Shown here: piece by piece, positions 50,273 through 58,600 of the stretch
Position numbering within the stretch: position 1 is the first letter of the stretch
Layout of the letters: every line of letters starts with the position of its first letter
Assembly: GCA_028818155.1 (NCBI GenBank)
Contig: JAPPOH010000003.1
Coordinates: 25,389 to 89,388 of the forward strand
Direction of reading: 5' to 3'
From: Candidatus Woesearchaeota archaeon
Lineage (GTDB): Archaea > Nanobdellota > Nanobdellia > Woesearchaeales > UBA525
DNA length: 64,000 nt
Translations under genes and position numbers: made by a program
Notes under the pieces: model-generated
Told to the model about the DNA's origin: nothing
Databases searched by the model: none
What the model saw: the letters and a program-made list of their open reading frames with translations, nothing else

Positions 50273-50764
50273 ATGTCTGACATAAACAGGGATCTCGATC
50301 GGTACTTGCGGAGCAGAAAGACCTCCTATGTCCCTTCTGGCGCGAAGTCATGGTGGGAGAAGGTCTTTACCAAGGCAAAGCAAGAAGAAATGGAAGATCT
50401 TTCTGAGGAAGAGGCTGAGAAACTCGAGGAGATTGAGGAAGAGATCCAGCACGGCGAGGAAGAGTTAGAGGCTGCGCACGAGTACGAGCAAGAGCTTGAG
50501 GTTGAGCAGGAGCGGCGTGTGAGCTTGTATCATCAAGTATTAAATTTCTTTAAGCGGCAGCATCATGAGCCCGAGGAGGAGAGTTTCGATGAAGTTGCTA
50601 TCGAGGAAGATGAAGTGCACGCTGATATGAAGCGTTTAGCTGAGATCCAGATGAAGTGGTTCGAGCGTCTTCCTTTGCGAGCGAAGATGGACTTTAAGGA
50701 TTCTGATGATAGAGAAGAGTTACTTGAGATTCTCGAAAGGCGTGGCGTTGCGCGGAAGAAGTAG
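50273..50764 (+). CDS. Acidic coiled-coil protein, 163 aa
   Basis: N-terminal basic segment (LDRYLRSRKTSYVPSGAKSW), a strongly acidic coiled coil (EEEAEKLEEIEEEIQHGEEE) and a C-terminal helical unit (IQMKWFERLPLRAKMDFKDS). No membrane helix. I believe similar small proteins occur in other DPANN genomes but know no function. ATG lies 29 bp after CATTTAAATA. Confidence 0.75.
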   Translation: MSDINRDLDRYLRSRKTSYVPSGAKSWWEKVFTKAKQEEMEDLSEEEAEKLEEIEEEIQHGEEELEAAHEYEQELEVEQERRVSLYHQVLNFFKRQHHEPEEESFDEVAIEEDEVHADMKRLAEIQMKWFERLPLRAKMDFKDSDDREELLEILERRGVARKK

Positions 50765-51079
50765 TTAGACTGTGTGGCTGCCTTGGTCTCCGTGCATTGT
50801 TTCTATAGTTGTTGCGTAGCGAGCATTCGGGTCAAGTATGCCGAGGAATTCATACATACCTCTTTGTGTTGGAGAAAGTTCACTTGTCTCGATAATACAT
50901 GCGTGTGCGACTCCTCTGTTGCCCAGATCTAGGCTCTCTGATGGGATAGCGATCCTGCCAGCAAGGCCCATTGTGAATCGTCCTGGCAGTGTGCCTGCTT
51001 TTGGAATCCCAGTAATAGTTATCGTACTTTGATTAAGATTTGCAGCCTGTCTTCGTAGTGGTTCTGAATCGAATCTCAT
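50765..51079 (-). CDS. Hypothetical protein, 104 aa
   Basis: Not recognised. STITITGIPKAGTLPGRFTM and RIAIPSESLDLGNRGVAHAC suggest a beta-rich soluble protein. A minus-strand TTATATAAAG box lies upstream (about 51093-51103). It converges with the acidic coiled-coil gene without a gap. Confidence 0.52.
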   Translation of the reverse strand: MRFDSEPLRRQAANLNQSTITITGIPKAGTLPGRFTMGLAGRIAIPSESLDLGNRGVAHACIIETSELSPTQRGMYEFLGILDPNARYATTIETMHGDQGSHTV

Positions 51080-51161
51080 TTCTTTGGAAGTACTCTTTCT
51101 TTATATAACACTAACGTTCATAAAATAACTAAATATTGCTATTTTGTTATTATAATAACAA

Positions 51162-52904
51162 CTAATCAACATCACCTAGCTCTTGCAACTTCCGAAGCTT
51201 CGCAAAGATACCTTTCTTCTTCAAGAGCTGATCGTGCGTGCCAATCTCTTTAACTTCACCTTCTTCGAGAAGAATAATCCTATCTGCACGTGCAATCGTC
51301 GCGAACCGATGCGCAATAATAAGCAATGTAACTTTCCCCTGCAGTTTCTCGATCGAATCGTGAATGTATTTCTCGGATTCTGCATCCAGTGACGAGGTTG
51401 CCTCATCGAAGATCAAGATTTTTGGTTTTCTCAAAAGCGCGCGTGCAATCGCTAATCGTTGCTTCTGTCCACCTGAAAGTTTCACGCCACGTTCACCTAC
51501 CAACGTGTCATACCCGCTCGCGAACTTCGAGATGAACTCGTGTGCGTGTGCAAGTTTCGCGACTCGCAGTATCTCTTTCTTTGATGCGGTGATGCCATAT
51601 GCGATGTTTGCGGCGATGGTATCGTTAAAGAGTTCCACGTCCTGTGAAACAACAGCAATGCTTCCTCTGAGATTCTTGAACGAATAGTCTGAAAGTGACG
51701 TCCCATCAACGAGTATCGTTCCATCATTCGGGTCGAAGTGTCTGAGTAGAAGTTTCGTCATTGTGCTCTTGCCAGAGCCAGAGCGGCCAACAATCGCGAC
51801 TGTCTGCCTTGACTCGATCGTGAAGGAAACATTTCTGAGTGCGTCCAGCTCATTTTCTTCATATCTGAAGCTCACGTGCGCGAATTCAATCGTTCCTTTC
51901 GTGATCTTCTTCTTCGAAGAAGGTTTATCTTGCACGTTGATTGGCGCGTCATGGATGTTATTGAACCTGTGCACGTCTTGCTCGATGTCTTGCATCTGGT
52001 AATAGACTCTGTAGACACGTGCAAGGTTCAAGAATGCTTTTTCTGATAATGTAACGACGAGCACAAGGCTTCCTGCGGTGATCGTGCCGTTCAACATGAG
52101 CTGTACTGCAAGGATTAATGTTAAGACACGAGCAACGCTAATGACGCCATCCTCGAATGTTCTGTTCTTTAATCCGATGCGGATCCGCTCTAAGAGCGCG
52201 GTGAGATACTTATCATAAATTGTTTTTGTTCGCTTCCCCTCAAATGCCTCATTATCGAAATCTTTCACTGTGCGGACGTTCGCAACTGCCTGTGTTGCGA
52301 GGCCTGAGAACTTTTCGTAGTTTTTGTGATATATTTTCCTCGTTTCCTGCGTCAAGACTGCGCCCCTGACTAAGAAGAAGAGGAAGATTGGCACAAAGAT
52401 CAGGAACACAAGGCCGAGCTGCCAGCTCAGAATGAAGAGCACAATAAGTGTGAAGGTTGTCTGAAAAATAGCTGGGAACAGCGTGAGCATGACATGATAG
52501 AAGAGATCCACAATCTTCCACGAGCCACGGAGAACTCTGCTCATACTCGTGCCCATCATGTGCTCCTGGTGATAGTCCACATCCAGTGCGAGGAGTTTTT
52601 CTACTGTGCCGAGTGTGATAGAACGTTCCACGTTCCGCATTCTTTTTTCTGCGATCTTTGTGAAAATAACCTCGATGAGTGTTGTGAGGAATAATGAGCC
52701 GCCATATGCTGCGATTAAAGGAAAAACAATGGCGAATGATGTTGCCATTGCCGGATCTACCGCATGATCGAGGATAATCTTGAATACAACGGGTGGCACG
52801 AGCTTGACGAGCTCGAAGATCATTGATAAGAATGAAATGCTGAGAAAGAACTGCTTCACACTTGGGTGCAAGTTAAGAACAGCCTTCGCTTGGTTGAGGA
52901 TCAT
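51162..52904 (-). CDS. ABC transporter, fused permease and ATPase (MsbA-like)
   Basis: 580 residues: six membrane helices in residues 20-310, then the nucleotide-binding domain with Walker A VGRSGSGKSTMTK, Q loop VVSQDVELFNDT, signature VKLSGGQKQRLAI, Walker B ILIFDEATSSLD and H loop IIAHR. This half-transporter would work as a homodimeric exporter of lipids, peptides or drugs; the substrate is not evident. ATG overlaps the YchF stop (ATGA), so the two are co-transcribed. Confidence 0.93.
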   Translation of the reverse strand: MILNQAKAVLNLHPSVKQFFLSISFLSMIFELVKLVPPVVFKIILDHAVDPAMATSFAIVFPLIAAYGGSLFLTTLIEVIFTKIAEKRMRNVERSITLGTVEKLLALDVDYHQEHMMGTSMSRVLRGSWKIVDLFYHVMLTLFPAIFQTTFTLIVLFILSWQLGLVFLIFVPIFLFFLVRGAVLTQETRKIYHKNYEKFSGLATQAVANVRTVKDFDNEAFEGKRTKTIYDKYLTALLERIRIGLKNRTFEDGVISVARVLTLILAVQLMLNGTITAGSLVLVVTLSEKAFLNLARVYRVYYQMQDIEQDVHRFNNIHDAPINVQDKPSSKKKITKGTIEFAHVSFRYEENELDALRNVSFTIESRQTVAIVGRSGSGKSTMTKLLLRHFDPNDGTILVDGTSLSDYSFKNLRGSIAVVSQDVELFNDTIAANIAYGITASKKEILRVAKLAHAHEFISKFASGYDTLVGERGVKLSGGQKQRLAIARALLRKPKILIFDEATSSLDAESEKYIHDSIEKLQGKVTLLIIAHRFATIARADRIILLEEGEVKEIGTHDQLLKKKGIFAKLRKLQELGDVD

Positions 52905-54094
52905 TTGTTTGCAGCGATTTCGATGATGTCGCCCGGCTCCAAGACATGGTCTTTGCCGACGGGCATTTTTGTCTTGACGTTGATCGCTTTAATGAAATTT
53001 TTGCCGAAATCTGTGTGGAGTTTAAATGCAAAGTCGAGTGCTGTTGTGTCTGGCGGCATGATGAAGCAGTCTGGCAGCACTCGTCCTTCTGAATCTTCCA
53101 ATTTGCTCACGCCGCCTGGGTAGATTGGTTTGAATTTGAGAAGATCAAAGACTGCAGTGTTCAATACCTCTTGAATGCCCGTCCCACCTTCTTTGAGAAC
53201 TGTCGTGTTAATGAACTCGAGGGCTGCCGTCTGTTTTTCGTTCAGCTTTTCTGGATTTGTGATTCTCATTTCCGTGCTTCCAGGGATATAGTTAATGAGT
53301 TCGTGTTTTGCAGCCTCTTTTAATGCTAATTCTGATTCAGCGCTGCAGGGAATGATCGTGTACTGCGGAAATTGTTCTTTGAGTTTTACGAAATTGTCTC
53401 GTGCACCTGGCACATCAATCTTATTTGCTGCGATGAGCATGGGTTTTGTTGCGATTCTGAGCTCTCGTGCTAATTGGAGGAGTTGATCTTCATTCCACTC
53501 ACCGACTTTTTCGGGGAGGTTGAGTTGTTTGATCTTTTCTTGCGCGAGTTCTTCCGTTACGGAAACGCCTGACATCTGTTTTGCGATCGCTTTGTGGATC
53601 TCTTGTTTTTCTTGTTGTGTGACTCTGGCGAATTTCTCCCAGGATTTTGCGAGGATTGCTTTGTACCAGTAGTCGAGCTCTTCTTCTAGGAAGAAAATAT
53701 CGTTTGCCGGATCATAAGAGCCTGGCTCGCATGCTTCTCCCTTCTCGTTCACGCTGCCGGAGACGTCTACTAAATGAACAAGCACATCTGCTTGGTTGAG
53801 ATCGTTGAGGAATTGTGCGCCCATGCCTTCTCCTTCGTGTGCGCCAGGGACTAAACCAGCGACATCGATTAAGTTGATAGGAAGGAATCTGAATTCTTCT
53901 TGGACGTAACCGACTCTGGGGTTTGAGGTTTTATCGAATTCTCTTGCAGGATCTTTCACTTTCACAAAGCCGACAGCGTTGTTTGGTTTGATTGTCGTGA
54001 ACGGGTAGTTTGCTATCTCGACATCTGCGAGCGTCGCAGCTTTGAAGAACGTACTTTTTCCCCCACTAGGTTTTCCAACAATTCCTACGATCAT
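52901..54094 (-). CDS. YchF/Obg-like GTPase with TGS domain
   Basis: 397 residues. G1 VGIVGKPSGGKSTFF, switch II IDVAGLVPGAHEGEGMG, G4 AANKID, and a C-terminal TGS domain with ALDFAFKLHTDFGKNFIKAI and DHVLEPGDIIEI. This is the archaeal YchF-related (COG0012) translation-associated GTPase that contacts ribosomes or tRNA. The minus-strand GTTTATAAGT lies about 25 bp before the ATG, so the mRNA is probably leaderless. Confidence 0.93.
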   Translation of the reverse strand: MIVGIVGKPSGGKSTFFKAATLADVEIANYPFTTIKPNNAVGFVKVKDPAREFDKTSNPRVGYVQEEFRFLPINLIDVAGLVPGAHEGEGMGAQFLNDLNQADVLVHLVDVSGSVNEKGEACEPGSYDPANDIFFLEEELDYWYKAILAKSWEKFARVTQQEKQEIHKAIAKQMSGVSVTEELAQEKIKQLNLPEKVGEWNEDQLLQLARELRIATKPMLIAANKIDVPGARDNFVKLKEQFPQYTIIPCSAESELALKEAAKHELINYIPGSTEMRITNPEKLNEKQTAALEFINTTVLKEGGTGIQEVLNTAVFDLLKFKPIYPGGVSKLEDSEGRVLPDCFIMPPDTTALDFAFKLHTDFGKNFIKAINVKTKMPVGKDHVLEPGDIIEIAANK

Positions 54095-54126
54095 TCCGAG
54101 GAGAATCTAGCAGGCGTTTATAAGTG

Positions 54127-54495
54127 CTACCACTTCTTGACTTTCAGCCCTTTGATTCTCGAGAAGTGTTTTTTGTTTCGTGTGACGAGTGTGAAATTAT
54201 TGGCAATACATGTCCCCGCGATAAGCTCGTCTCCTTTTCCTATAGGCTTTCCTCTTCTGAGTAATCTTTGTTGGATTTTTACTGTCGCAGCCATTTCTCT
54301 CCAGTTATATGGTTGCACATTGAACTCCCTAAGAAAAGCTTCTGCGATTGATTGTTCCTTTTTTGTTTTAGCACCGAAGAAAACTTCGTGAGCAGCTATT
54401 ATTGAGATAATTCCAGGGTTTTTTTCGAGGAATTTAGTTGCAGCAACTTCGTTCTTTAAGAATCCTATAAGTAAGTCGCTATCGAAACACAACAT
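54127..54495 (-). CDS. vapC: PIN-domain ribonuclease toxin (VapC)
   Basis: 122 residues from ATG 54495; an upstream in-frame ATG at 54513 lies inside the antitoxin gene. Acidic active-site residues are visible: D in CFDSDLLIGFLK, E in IIAAHEVFFGA, D in GKGDELIAGTCI, and the terminal TLVTRNKKHFSRIKGL. Expected to cleave tRNA or rRNA. One base separates it from vapB. Confidence 0.92.
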   Translation of the reverse strand: MLCFDSDLLIGFLKNEVAATKFLEKNPGIISIIAAHEVFFGAKTKKEQSIAEAFLREFNVQPYNWREMAATVKIQQRLLRRGKPIGKGDELIAGTCIANNFTLVTRNKKHFSRIKGLKVKKW

Positions 54496-54496
54496 T

Positions 54497-54721
54497 TTAT
54501 CCACCAACTCCAAAGTTTTCTCTTATATACTTCATTCGCTTCTTTACTTCTTTGAATTCCTCATCACTCATATCGCTCCATGCGCCTGCAAACTGCATTA
54601 TATCTACTGTAGGTTCTTCAAACGTACGCTCGAATAATTCCGTGAAGCTCTCGTTCTTCTTTTTGTGCTTTTTTAATAAATCATACGCACTCTTTTTGAT
54701 CGTGATTGTTTTGAATGGCAT
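54497..54721 (-). CDS. vapB: VapB-type antitoxin (COG1753/DUF217)
   Basis: 74 residues from ATG 54721. MPFKTITIKKSAYDLLKKHKKK and ESFTELFERTF form the antitoxin's RHH-like N-terminus, with a toxin-binding C-terminus DMSDEEFKEVKKRMKYIREN. A symmetric ATATTTAAATAT box (54743-54754) lies 27 bp upstream and can serve as both TATA and repressor site. Confidence 0.88.
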   Translation of the reverse strand: MPFKTITIKKSAYDLLKKHKKKNESFTELFERTFEEPTVDIMQFAGAWSDMSDEEFKEVKKRMKYIRENFGVGG

Positions 54722-54818
54722 ATCCCGTTTAAACATAAACATATATTTAAATATTCCCGTCGTGACGATCGATTTCATGCTCGTAGGAATACATACTGCA
54801 ATATAAACCTTTCGGCTA

Positions 54819-54830
54819 CATGTCCAGTGG
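54819..54830 (+). repeat. Repeated CATGTCCAGTGG element, copy 2
   Basis: ATATAAACC lies about 16 bp upstream (centre to ATG). It shares 15 bases (TACATGTCCAGTGGC) with copy 3 and begins a 38-codon frame (54820-54936, starting M-S-S-G-L-L) running into the end of ribD. Confidence 0.5.
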
Positions 54831-54842
54831 CCTTTTAAAGAA

Positions 54843-54868
54843 ATCCGAAAATTTTCCGGAAAATTCGG
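54843..54868. repeat. Imperfect palindrome downstream of ribD
   Basis: TCCGAAAATTTTCCGG followed by AAAATTCGGA: apart from two extra A residues on the left it is fully symmetric around CCGG. It lies 4 bp beyond the ribD stop and could be a terminator hairpin or a protein site. Confidence 0.4.
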
Positions 54869-54871
54869 AAA

Positions 54872-55828
54872 CTATCCGAGAACTCCTTCTAATAAGACAT
54901 CCTTCCCGAATTGTTGGACGCGCATATCGAGAATAGTAGGTTTTTTCTTAAGCAATTCGAAGAATCCCCGCCCATTCTCTTTCTTACTTCCAACGTACAG
55001 CATGAGTTTATTCGCGAATCCTTCGTTCATGAACGATGCGATCACCGTCGGACCACCTTCAACTAATACTGACGTGATATTCTTCTCACTAAGCCACTCT
55101 ACAAGTGAGGAAATCGTATCAGTCCAGATGAGCGTATCACCTTCATTGTATACTTTCGCTTCCTTAGGCACTCTTCCTCTCCTGTCAAGCACAATCTTGA
55201 GTGGATTCTTCCCTTTCACGTATCTTGTCGTCAGTTCTGGGTCGTCTTTCAAGACGGTTTCTGAGCCCACAAGAATCGCATCGTGTTCCTTTCGCAGTGT
55301 ATGACTGTGCTTCTTTGCCTCCTCTCCCGTAATCCATTTTCTTTTTTCGTCGCCCCACGTCATACTTCCATCGAGGGTGAGGGCAGCTTTCACTGTTACA
55401 AATGGTTTTCCTGTTGTAATCCAATGGAAGAAGGGAACGTAAAGCCGTTTCGCTTCGCTCTCAAGAACGCCATAGGTGACTTCTATTCCTTGCTCTTTGA
55501 GTTGTTGTATTCCCTTTCCATTCACTTTTGGATTTTGATCCTGTGTTGCAATCACGACCCGTTTTGTTCCTGCGTTGATGATCGCACCCGTACACGGCCC
55601 TGTATCCCCTTTGTGACAGCACGGCTCTAACGTCACGTAGAGCGTATCGCCTGATGCTTTTCCCAAAACGTTCACTTCTGCGTGTTCGCCGTTCTCTTGC
55701 GTGACGCCTTCCGCAACGATTTCATTCTTTTGGGTAAGGACTGCGCCAACAGATGGTTTTCCACCTGTATTTCCAAGATTGTCTCGCGCTAACTCGAGCG
55801 CTCGCTTCATGAAAGCATCGTCAGACAT
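54872..55828 (-). CDS. ribD: Bifunctional riboflavin deaminase/reductase, bacterial type
   Basis: 318 residues. Deaminase domain (1-145) with zinc ligands in GEHAEVNVL and LEPCCHKGDTGPCTGAI; reductase domain (150-318) with PFVTVKAALTLDGSM, DAILVGSETVLKDDPELTTR and LVEGGPTVIASFMNEG. It carries out two successive steps from the GTP cyclohydrolase II product. Many archaea use a stand-alone reductase and a different deaminase, so this fused enzyme was probably acquired from bacteria. It overlaps ribH by 22 bp. Confidence 0.95.
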   Translation of the reverse strand: MSDDAFMKRALELARDNLGNTGGKPSVGAVLTQKNEIVAEGVTQENGEHAEVNVLGKASGDTLYVTLEPCCHKGDTGPCTGAIINAGTKRVVIATQDQNPKVNGKGIQQLKEQGIEVTYGVLESEAKRLYVPFFHWITTGKPFVTVKAALTLDGSMTWGDEKRKWITGEEAKKHSHTLRKEHDAILVGSETVLKDDPELTTRYVKGKNPLKIVLDRRGRVPKEAKVYNEGDTLIWTDTISSLVEWLSEKNITSVLVEGGPTVIASFMNEGFANKLMLYVGSKKENGRGFFELLKKKPTILDMRVQQFGKDVLLEGVLG

Positions 55829-56190
55829 GCTTCCGTCACCTTTTTCGCACGAGGAATTCTCGCGATCGCTTGCTCTCTCGTCATATCAGGGCCGTTGATC
55901 CCAAGGACGACAGGTTTGTTTCTCGCGAGGGAAAGTTCTATCAGCTTTGGTGCGATCGCCTCCATGATAACTTCATCATGATCCGTTTCGCCTTTAATGA
56001 CAGCGCCTAACGTCACGACGCCGTCTACCCTGCCGATAATCTGCTGGACGCCGAATGGAATATCGAACGCACCTGGCACTTTGAGGACTTCGAACTCCAC
56101 AGATGCGTCTCTCGCAGTCTGCTCTGCTAGCGAGAGCATCTTCTCTGTGATTTCCGGATACGTTTCTGAGATGACGATGCCGAGTTTCAT
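55807..56190 (-). CDS. ribH: 6,7-dimethyl-8-ribityllumazine synthase
   Basis: 127 residues. VLKVPGAFDIPFGVQ contains the lumazine synthase P-G-A/S-x-E/D-P motif, and VVTLGAVIKGETDHDEVIME the G-A-V-I-x-G-x-T-x-H-x-D/E catalytic region. Condenses ArP with DHBP. Short, compatible with archaeal homologues. Followed by ribD. Confidence 0.95.
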   Translation of the reverse strand: MKLGIVISETYPEITEKMLSLAEQTARDASVEFEVLKVPGAFDIPFGVQQIIGRVDGVVTLGAVIKGETDHDEVIMEAIAPKLIELSLARNKPVVLGINGPDMTREQAIARIPRAKKVTEACLTMLS

Positions 56191-56231
56191 ACTCGATGGA
56201 AAAGAACAGCACCTAAAAATCTTTGGGTGTT

Positions 56232-56429
56232 TTAGTCAGGGCAACCATGTCGAATAGTAGGCATTTTGTAAGGATCAGATAACTGTGGACAACCACCTGC
56301 TTGTACATCTCTTTGGTACGCGAGCTTTCCATCGTGGCCGAGAACGAGCGGAGAAGAAACCGATGCTATCGCCGCTTGTGCTTCTAGCGAGCCTCTCTCA
56401 GGCAGTTTTATCCTCCTTACTTCGTCCAT
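56232..56429 (-). CDS. Small hypothetical protein inside the riboflavin cluster
   Basis: 65 residues, not recognised (RRIKLPERGSLEAQAAIASV; DVQAGGCPQLSDPYK). A minus-strand ATTAAATATG box lies about 25 bp before the ATG, suggesting its own leaderless transcript. Sits between ribC and ribH; a link to flavin synthesis is only positional. Confidence 0.45.
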   Translation of the reverse strand: MDEVRRIKLPERGSLEAQAAIASVSSPLVLGHDGKLAYQRDVQAGGCPQLSDPYKMPTIRHGCPD

Positions 56430-56453
56430 GGTGTTAGAACTATGACTTCATAT

Positions 56454-56900
56454 TTAATGCTTCTGTAGTGTGCTAGCATCATCATACCCTTGTCGCTTTC
56501 CTTGTCCAGCATTCTTTGACAACTCTGTTTTTCCTTTCAGCAATGCGAGAGCGTTCCTCGCATGCTTCCGCACACGGTCTTCAGCAACCTTTACCATATC
56601 GCCACCTTCCGATTCATGGAAAAAGACTTTCAGAATATGGGTACTCGTCATCAATTCTGCCTGTTGTAGCGCTACATTTGCTTCATGCGCGCACGTTTCA
56701 TCGATTTTTTCCTTGCCGACCCATCCTAAAGCAATCACAATGTCACACTTGTGTTCTTCAATGAGTTTTTTACTCGCGACAGCAAGATCTTTCATGCCAG
56801 GTACGGTGTAGCGCTCAACTTCTACGCCAGATAGCTCTTCCAGCGCCCATGCGGCCATGTCAGCTCGTGCAAATGTTGTGTCAGCTAGTCCAACTCGCAT
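56454..56900 (-). CDS. ribC: Archaeal riboflavin synthase (RibC)
   Basis: 148 residues. MRVGLADTTFARADMAAWAL, VERYTVPGMKDLAVASKKLI and IALGWVGKEKIDETCAHEAN match the archaeal riboflavin synthase, a lumazine-synthase paralogue unrelated to bacterial RibE. Dismutates dimethylribityllumazine to riboflavin. Overlaps ribK by 16 bp. Confidence 0.94.
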   Translation of the reverse strand: MRVGLADTTFARADMAAWALEELSGVEVERYTVPGMKDLAVASKKLIEEHKCDIVIALGWVGKEKIDETCAHEANVALQQAELMTSTHILKVFFHESEGGDMVKVAEDRVRKHARNALALLKGKTELSKNAGQGKRQGYDDASTLQKH

Positions 56901-57232
56901 TGTAGTTCGTCTCCATCTTGTAGATGCAAGCTTTCTCGTAAATTCTCAGTTGCAAGGAGCTCAACAATGTCATCGCCGTGCTCCGTTTTCCTTGGGGAAA
57001 CGACGAAAACCTGCTTTTCGTCGCATGTTGCCGGATAGCATGTCACAGGAAAGAGGCCATCTTCTTCAGGCGTGACGATGGTGCCGTTCTGCATTGCAGG
57101 CCTTTCTCTGACTTTGAGGTTCACCGTCCCTGGAAAGAACTGAACACCGAGCACTTCCTGAAAGTACTTGTTGTATTTCTCGACGTACTGCGCACCTTCA
57201 CCAAGTCCTGATGTCACGACCCCCGCAAACAT
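56885..57232 (-). CDS. ribK: CTP-dependent riboflavin kinase
   Basis: 115 residues. MFAGVVTSGLGEGAQYVEKY and VLGVQFFPGTVNLKVRE carry the RibK signature (G.G.f......Y......G..P.PGTLN), with the CTP-site region VFVVSPRKTEHGDDIVELLA. Makes FMN using CTP, an archaea-specific enzyme. First gene of the riboflavin operon, without an N-terminal HTH. Confidence 0.93.
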   Translation of the reverse strand: MFAGVVTSGLGEGAQYVEKYNKYFQEVLGVQFFPGTVNLKVRERPAMQNGTIVTPEEDGLFPVTCYPATCDEKQVFVVSPRKTEHGDDIVELLATENLRESLHLQDGDELQCELD

Positions 57233-57325
57233 CGTCTCAGGAACGAGAAATAGGTTATAAGCGTTTCTCGGAATAATTCACTATTTGTAAGTACTCTATA
57301 TAAATCAGTGGGTGATCCTGCAGTC

Positions 57326-57991
57326 ATGAGAGAAGACCGAGGAATCTTACTGTACACACACCCAAAGGGAAAAAGAAACTCGTATCCTCTGATAGAATTC
57401 ACGAACGGACGCGTGCAGGTCAACCAAGACACAGTTGAGGATCACTGGAACAACTTGAACCTCAGCTACAGTCCTATGGAATTGTATGAGCACATCCATG
57501 ATGTCACCACGGAACTTACTCGACTGTTTCGCTCGCGATTCCAGCCGAGCACGATACTCGATATTGAACAGCGATGGCTCTCTTTCGTTTCACGCAAAGC
57601 GTTCAGAAGGCATAAGCCTGAGAACACGCCGAGCGCAGATTTTAGCACAGAGAGAGGCATATGGCTACAGGCGCGCAAAGTATACTCGATGAAGCAGTTC
57701 AGAAGAATATATGCTCATGAGTCCGGACATGCAGTTGATGCAATACAAGGAACGATGAAGAATAGAGAGAAACCCATGAGAGATGTCATGGCAAATCTGG
57801 TTGCGCAACGTTTCGGTACAAGAAATGGTTACAAAGGTGCGAAGTATCGGGAAGCAGAAGAGGCACTGCGACGCTTCAACGAATCATATAGAGAGCTGCC
57901 ATTTCTCGAACAGTGGTCCATGCTTGACAACGTGCGAAGTATCAGAGAGCTTGAAGTGTTGTTAGATCCGCCGAGAATCTCTCGAGCATAA
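57326..57991 (+). CDS. Zincin-like protein with HExGH motif
   Basis: 221 residues from ATG 57326, 25 bp after CTATATAAAT; GTG 57308 is a longer alternative. FRRIYAHESGHAVDAIQG holds an H-E-S-G-H zinc-binding helix like gluzincin metallopeptidases. A third ligand is not obvious; Glu residues in REAEEALRRFNESYRELPF are candidates. No signal peptide, so cytosolic. I do not recognise the family. It could be a peptidase or a non-catalytic relative. Confidence 0.65.
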   Translation: MREDRGILLYTHPKGKRNSYPLIEFTNGRVQVNQDTVEDHWNNLNLSYSPMELYEHIHDVTTELTRLFRSRFQPSTILDIEQRWLSFVSRKAFRRHKPENTPSADFSTERGIWLQARKVYSMKQFRRIYAHESGHAVDAIQGTMKNREKPMRDVMANLVAQRFGTRNGYKGAKYREAEEALRRFNESYRELPFLEQWSMLDNVRSIRELEVLLDPPRISRA

Positions 57992-58018
57992 TTTTTGAGT
58001 GGAGAGTAAATAGGTTTC

Positions 58019-58363
58019 TTACGAATAGCCATGTGCACGCAGGCCCCCTTCTTCTCGGGGCACTTCTCTTCTGTCACTATAGTGTGTTGCGTTGACTGCC
58101 ACATCTATTACGAGAGAACGGGAAATTTCAAAGTACTGTGCAACTCTGGATTTTCCTATCTCTGTACGTTCTGGTATTGTTCCCTGGTGTCCCAAAAATT
58201 CACTTGCAAATACTAATGGAGCGAAAACCGGGCCGTATGCAAAACCTATCATACCTCTCACCATAGCTTCAGAACGCTCGAATAACCCAGGAGGCTTTCC
58301 CACTCTACCAATTGCACCTTCCTGCGGTCTACGAAGGGCGGCATGTTCAGGAGTACCTTGCAT
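58019..58363 (-). CDS. Hypothetical protein, 114 aa
   Basis: Not recognised. One hydrophobic segment (GMIGFAYGPVFAPLVFASEF) between polar ends; GRVGKPPGLFERSEAMVRG before it. A minus-strand TTTTATATT box lies about 22-26 bp before the ATG. May be a small membrane-associated protein. It lies just downstream of rpoN on the same strand. Confidence 0.5.
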   Translation of the reverse strand: MQGTPEHAALRRPQEGAIGRVGKPPGLFERSEAMVRGMIGFAYGPVFAPLVFASEFLGHQGTIPERTEIGKSRVAQYFEISRSLVIDVAVNATHYSDRREVPREEGGLRAHGYS

Positions 58364-58398
58364 AGTACTGAAAAAAGAAAGAGAATATAAAAATCTTC

Positions 58399-58596
58399 CT
58401 AGAACCGCTTGAACTTCGCAGCAGTATCAATTAAATCAACATGGCCAAGCAGTAGTGCTCTGCAGCAGTAGCGCTCAAGGCCGAGGTCATCCATGACTTT
58501 CTTCGCTTCCTCTCCTTTCTCTGTGCGTTCGCAGTATTCTTTCCAGAGGTGGGCGACTGGTTTTGAGCAGCTGAAACATCGCATTGGAATCATCAT
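58399..58596 (-). CDS. rpoN: RNA polymerase subunit N
   Basis: 65 residues from the MMIPMRCFSCSKPVAHLW start. Zinc ligands: CFSC near the N-terminus and RYCCRALLLGHVDLID. Orthologue of eukaryotic RPB10; it helps assemble the RpoD-RpoL platform. It starts 5 bp after rpsI ends and is last in the ribosomal/RNAP operon. Confidence 0.95.
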   Translation of the reverse strand: MMIPMRCFSCSKPVAHLWKEYCERTEKGEEAKKVMDDLGLERYCCRALLLGHVDLIDTAAKFKRF

Positions 58597-58600
58597 TGTA

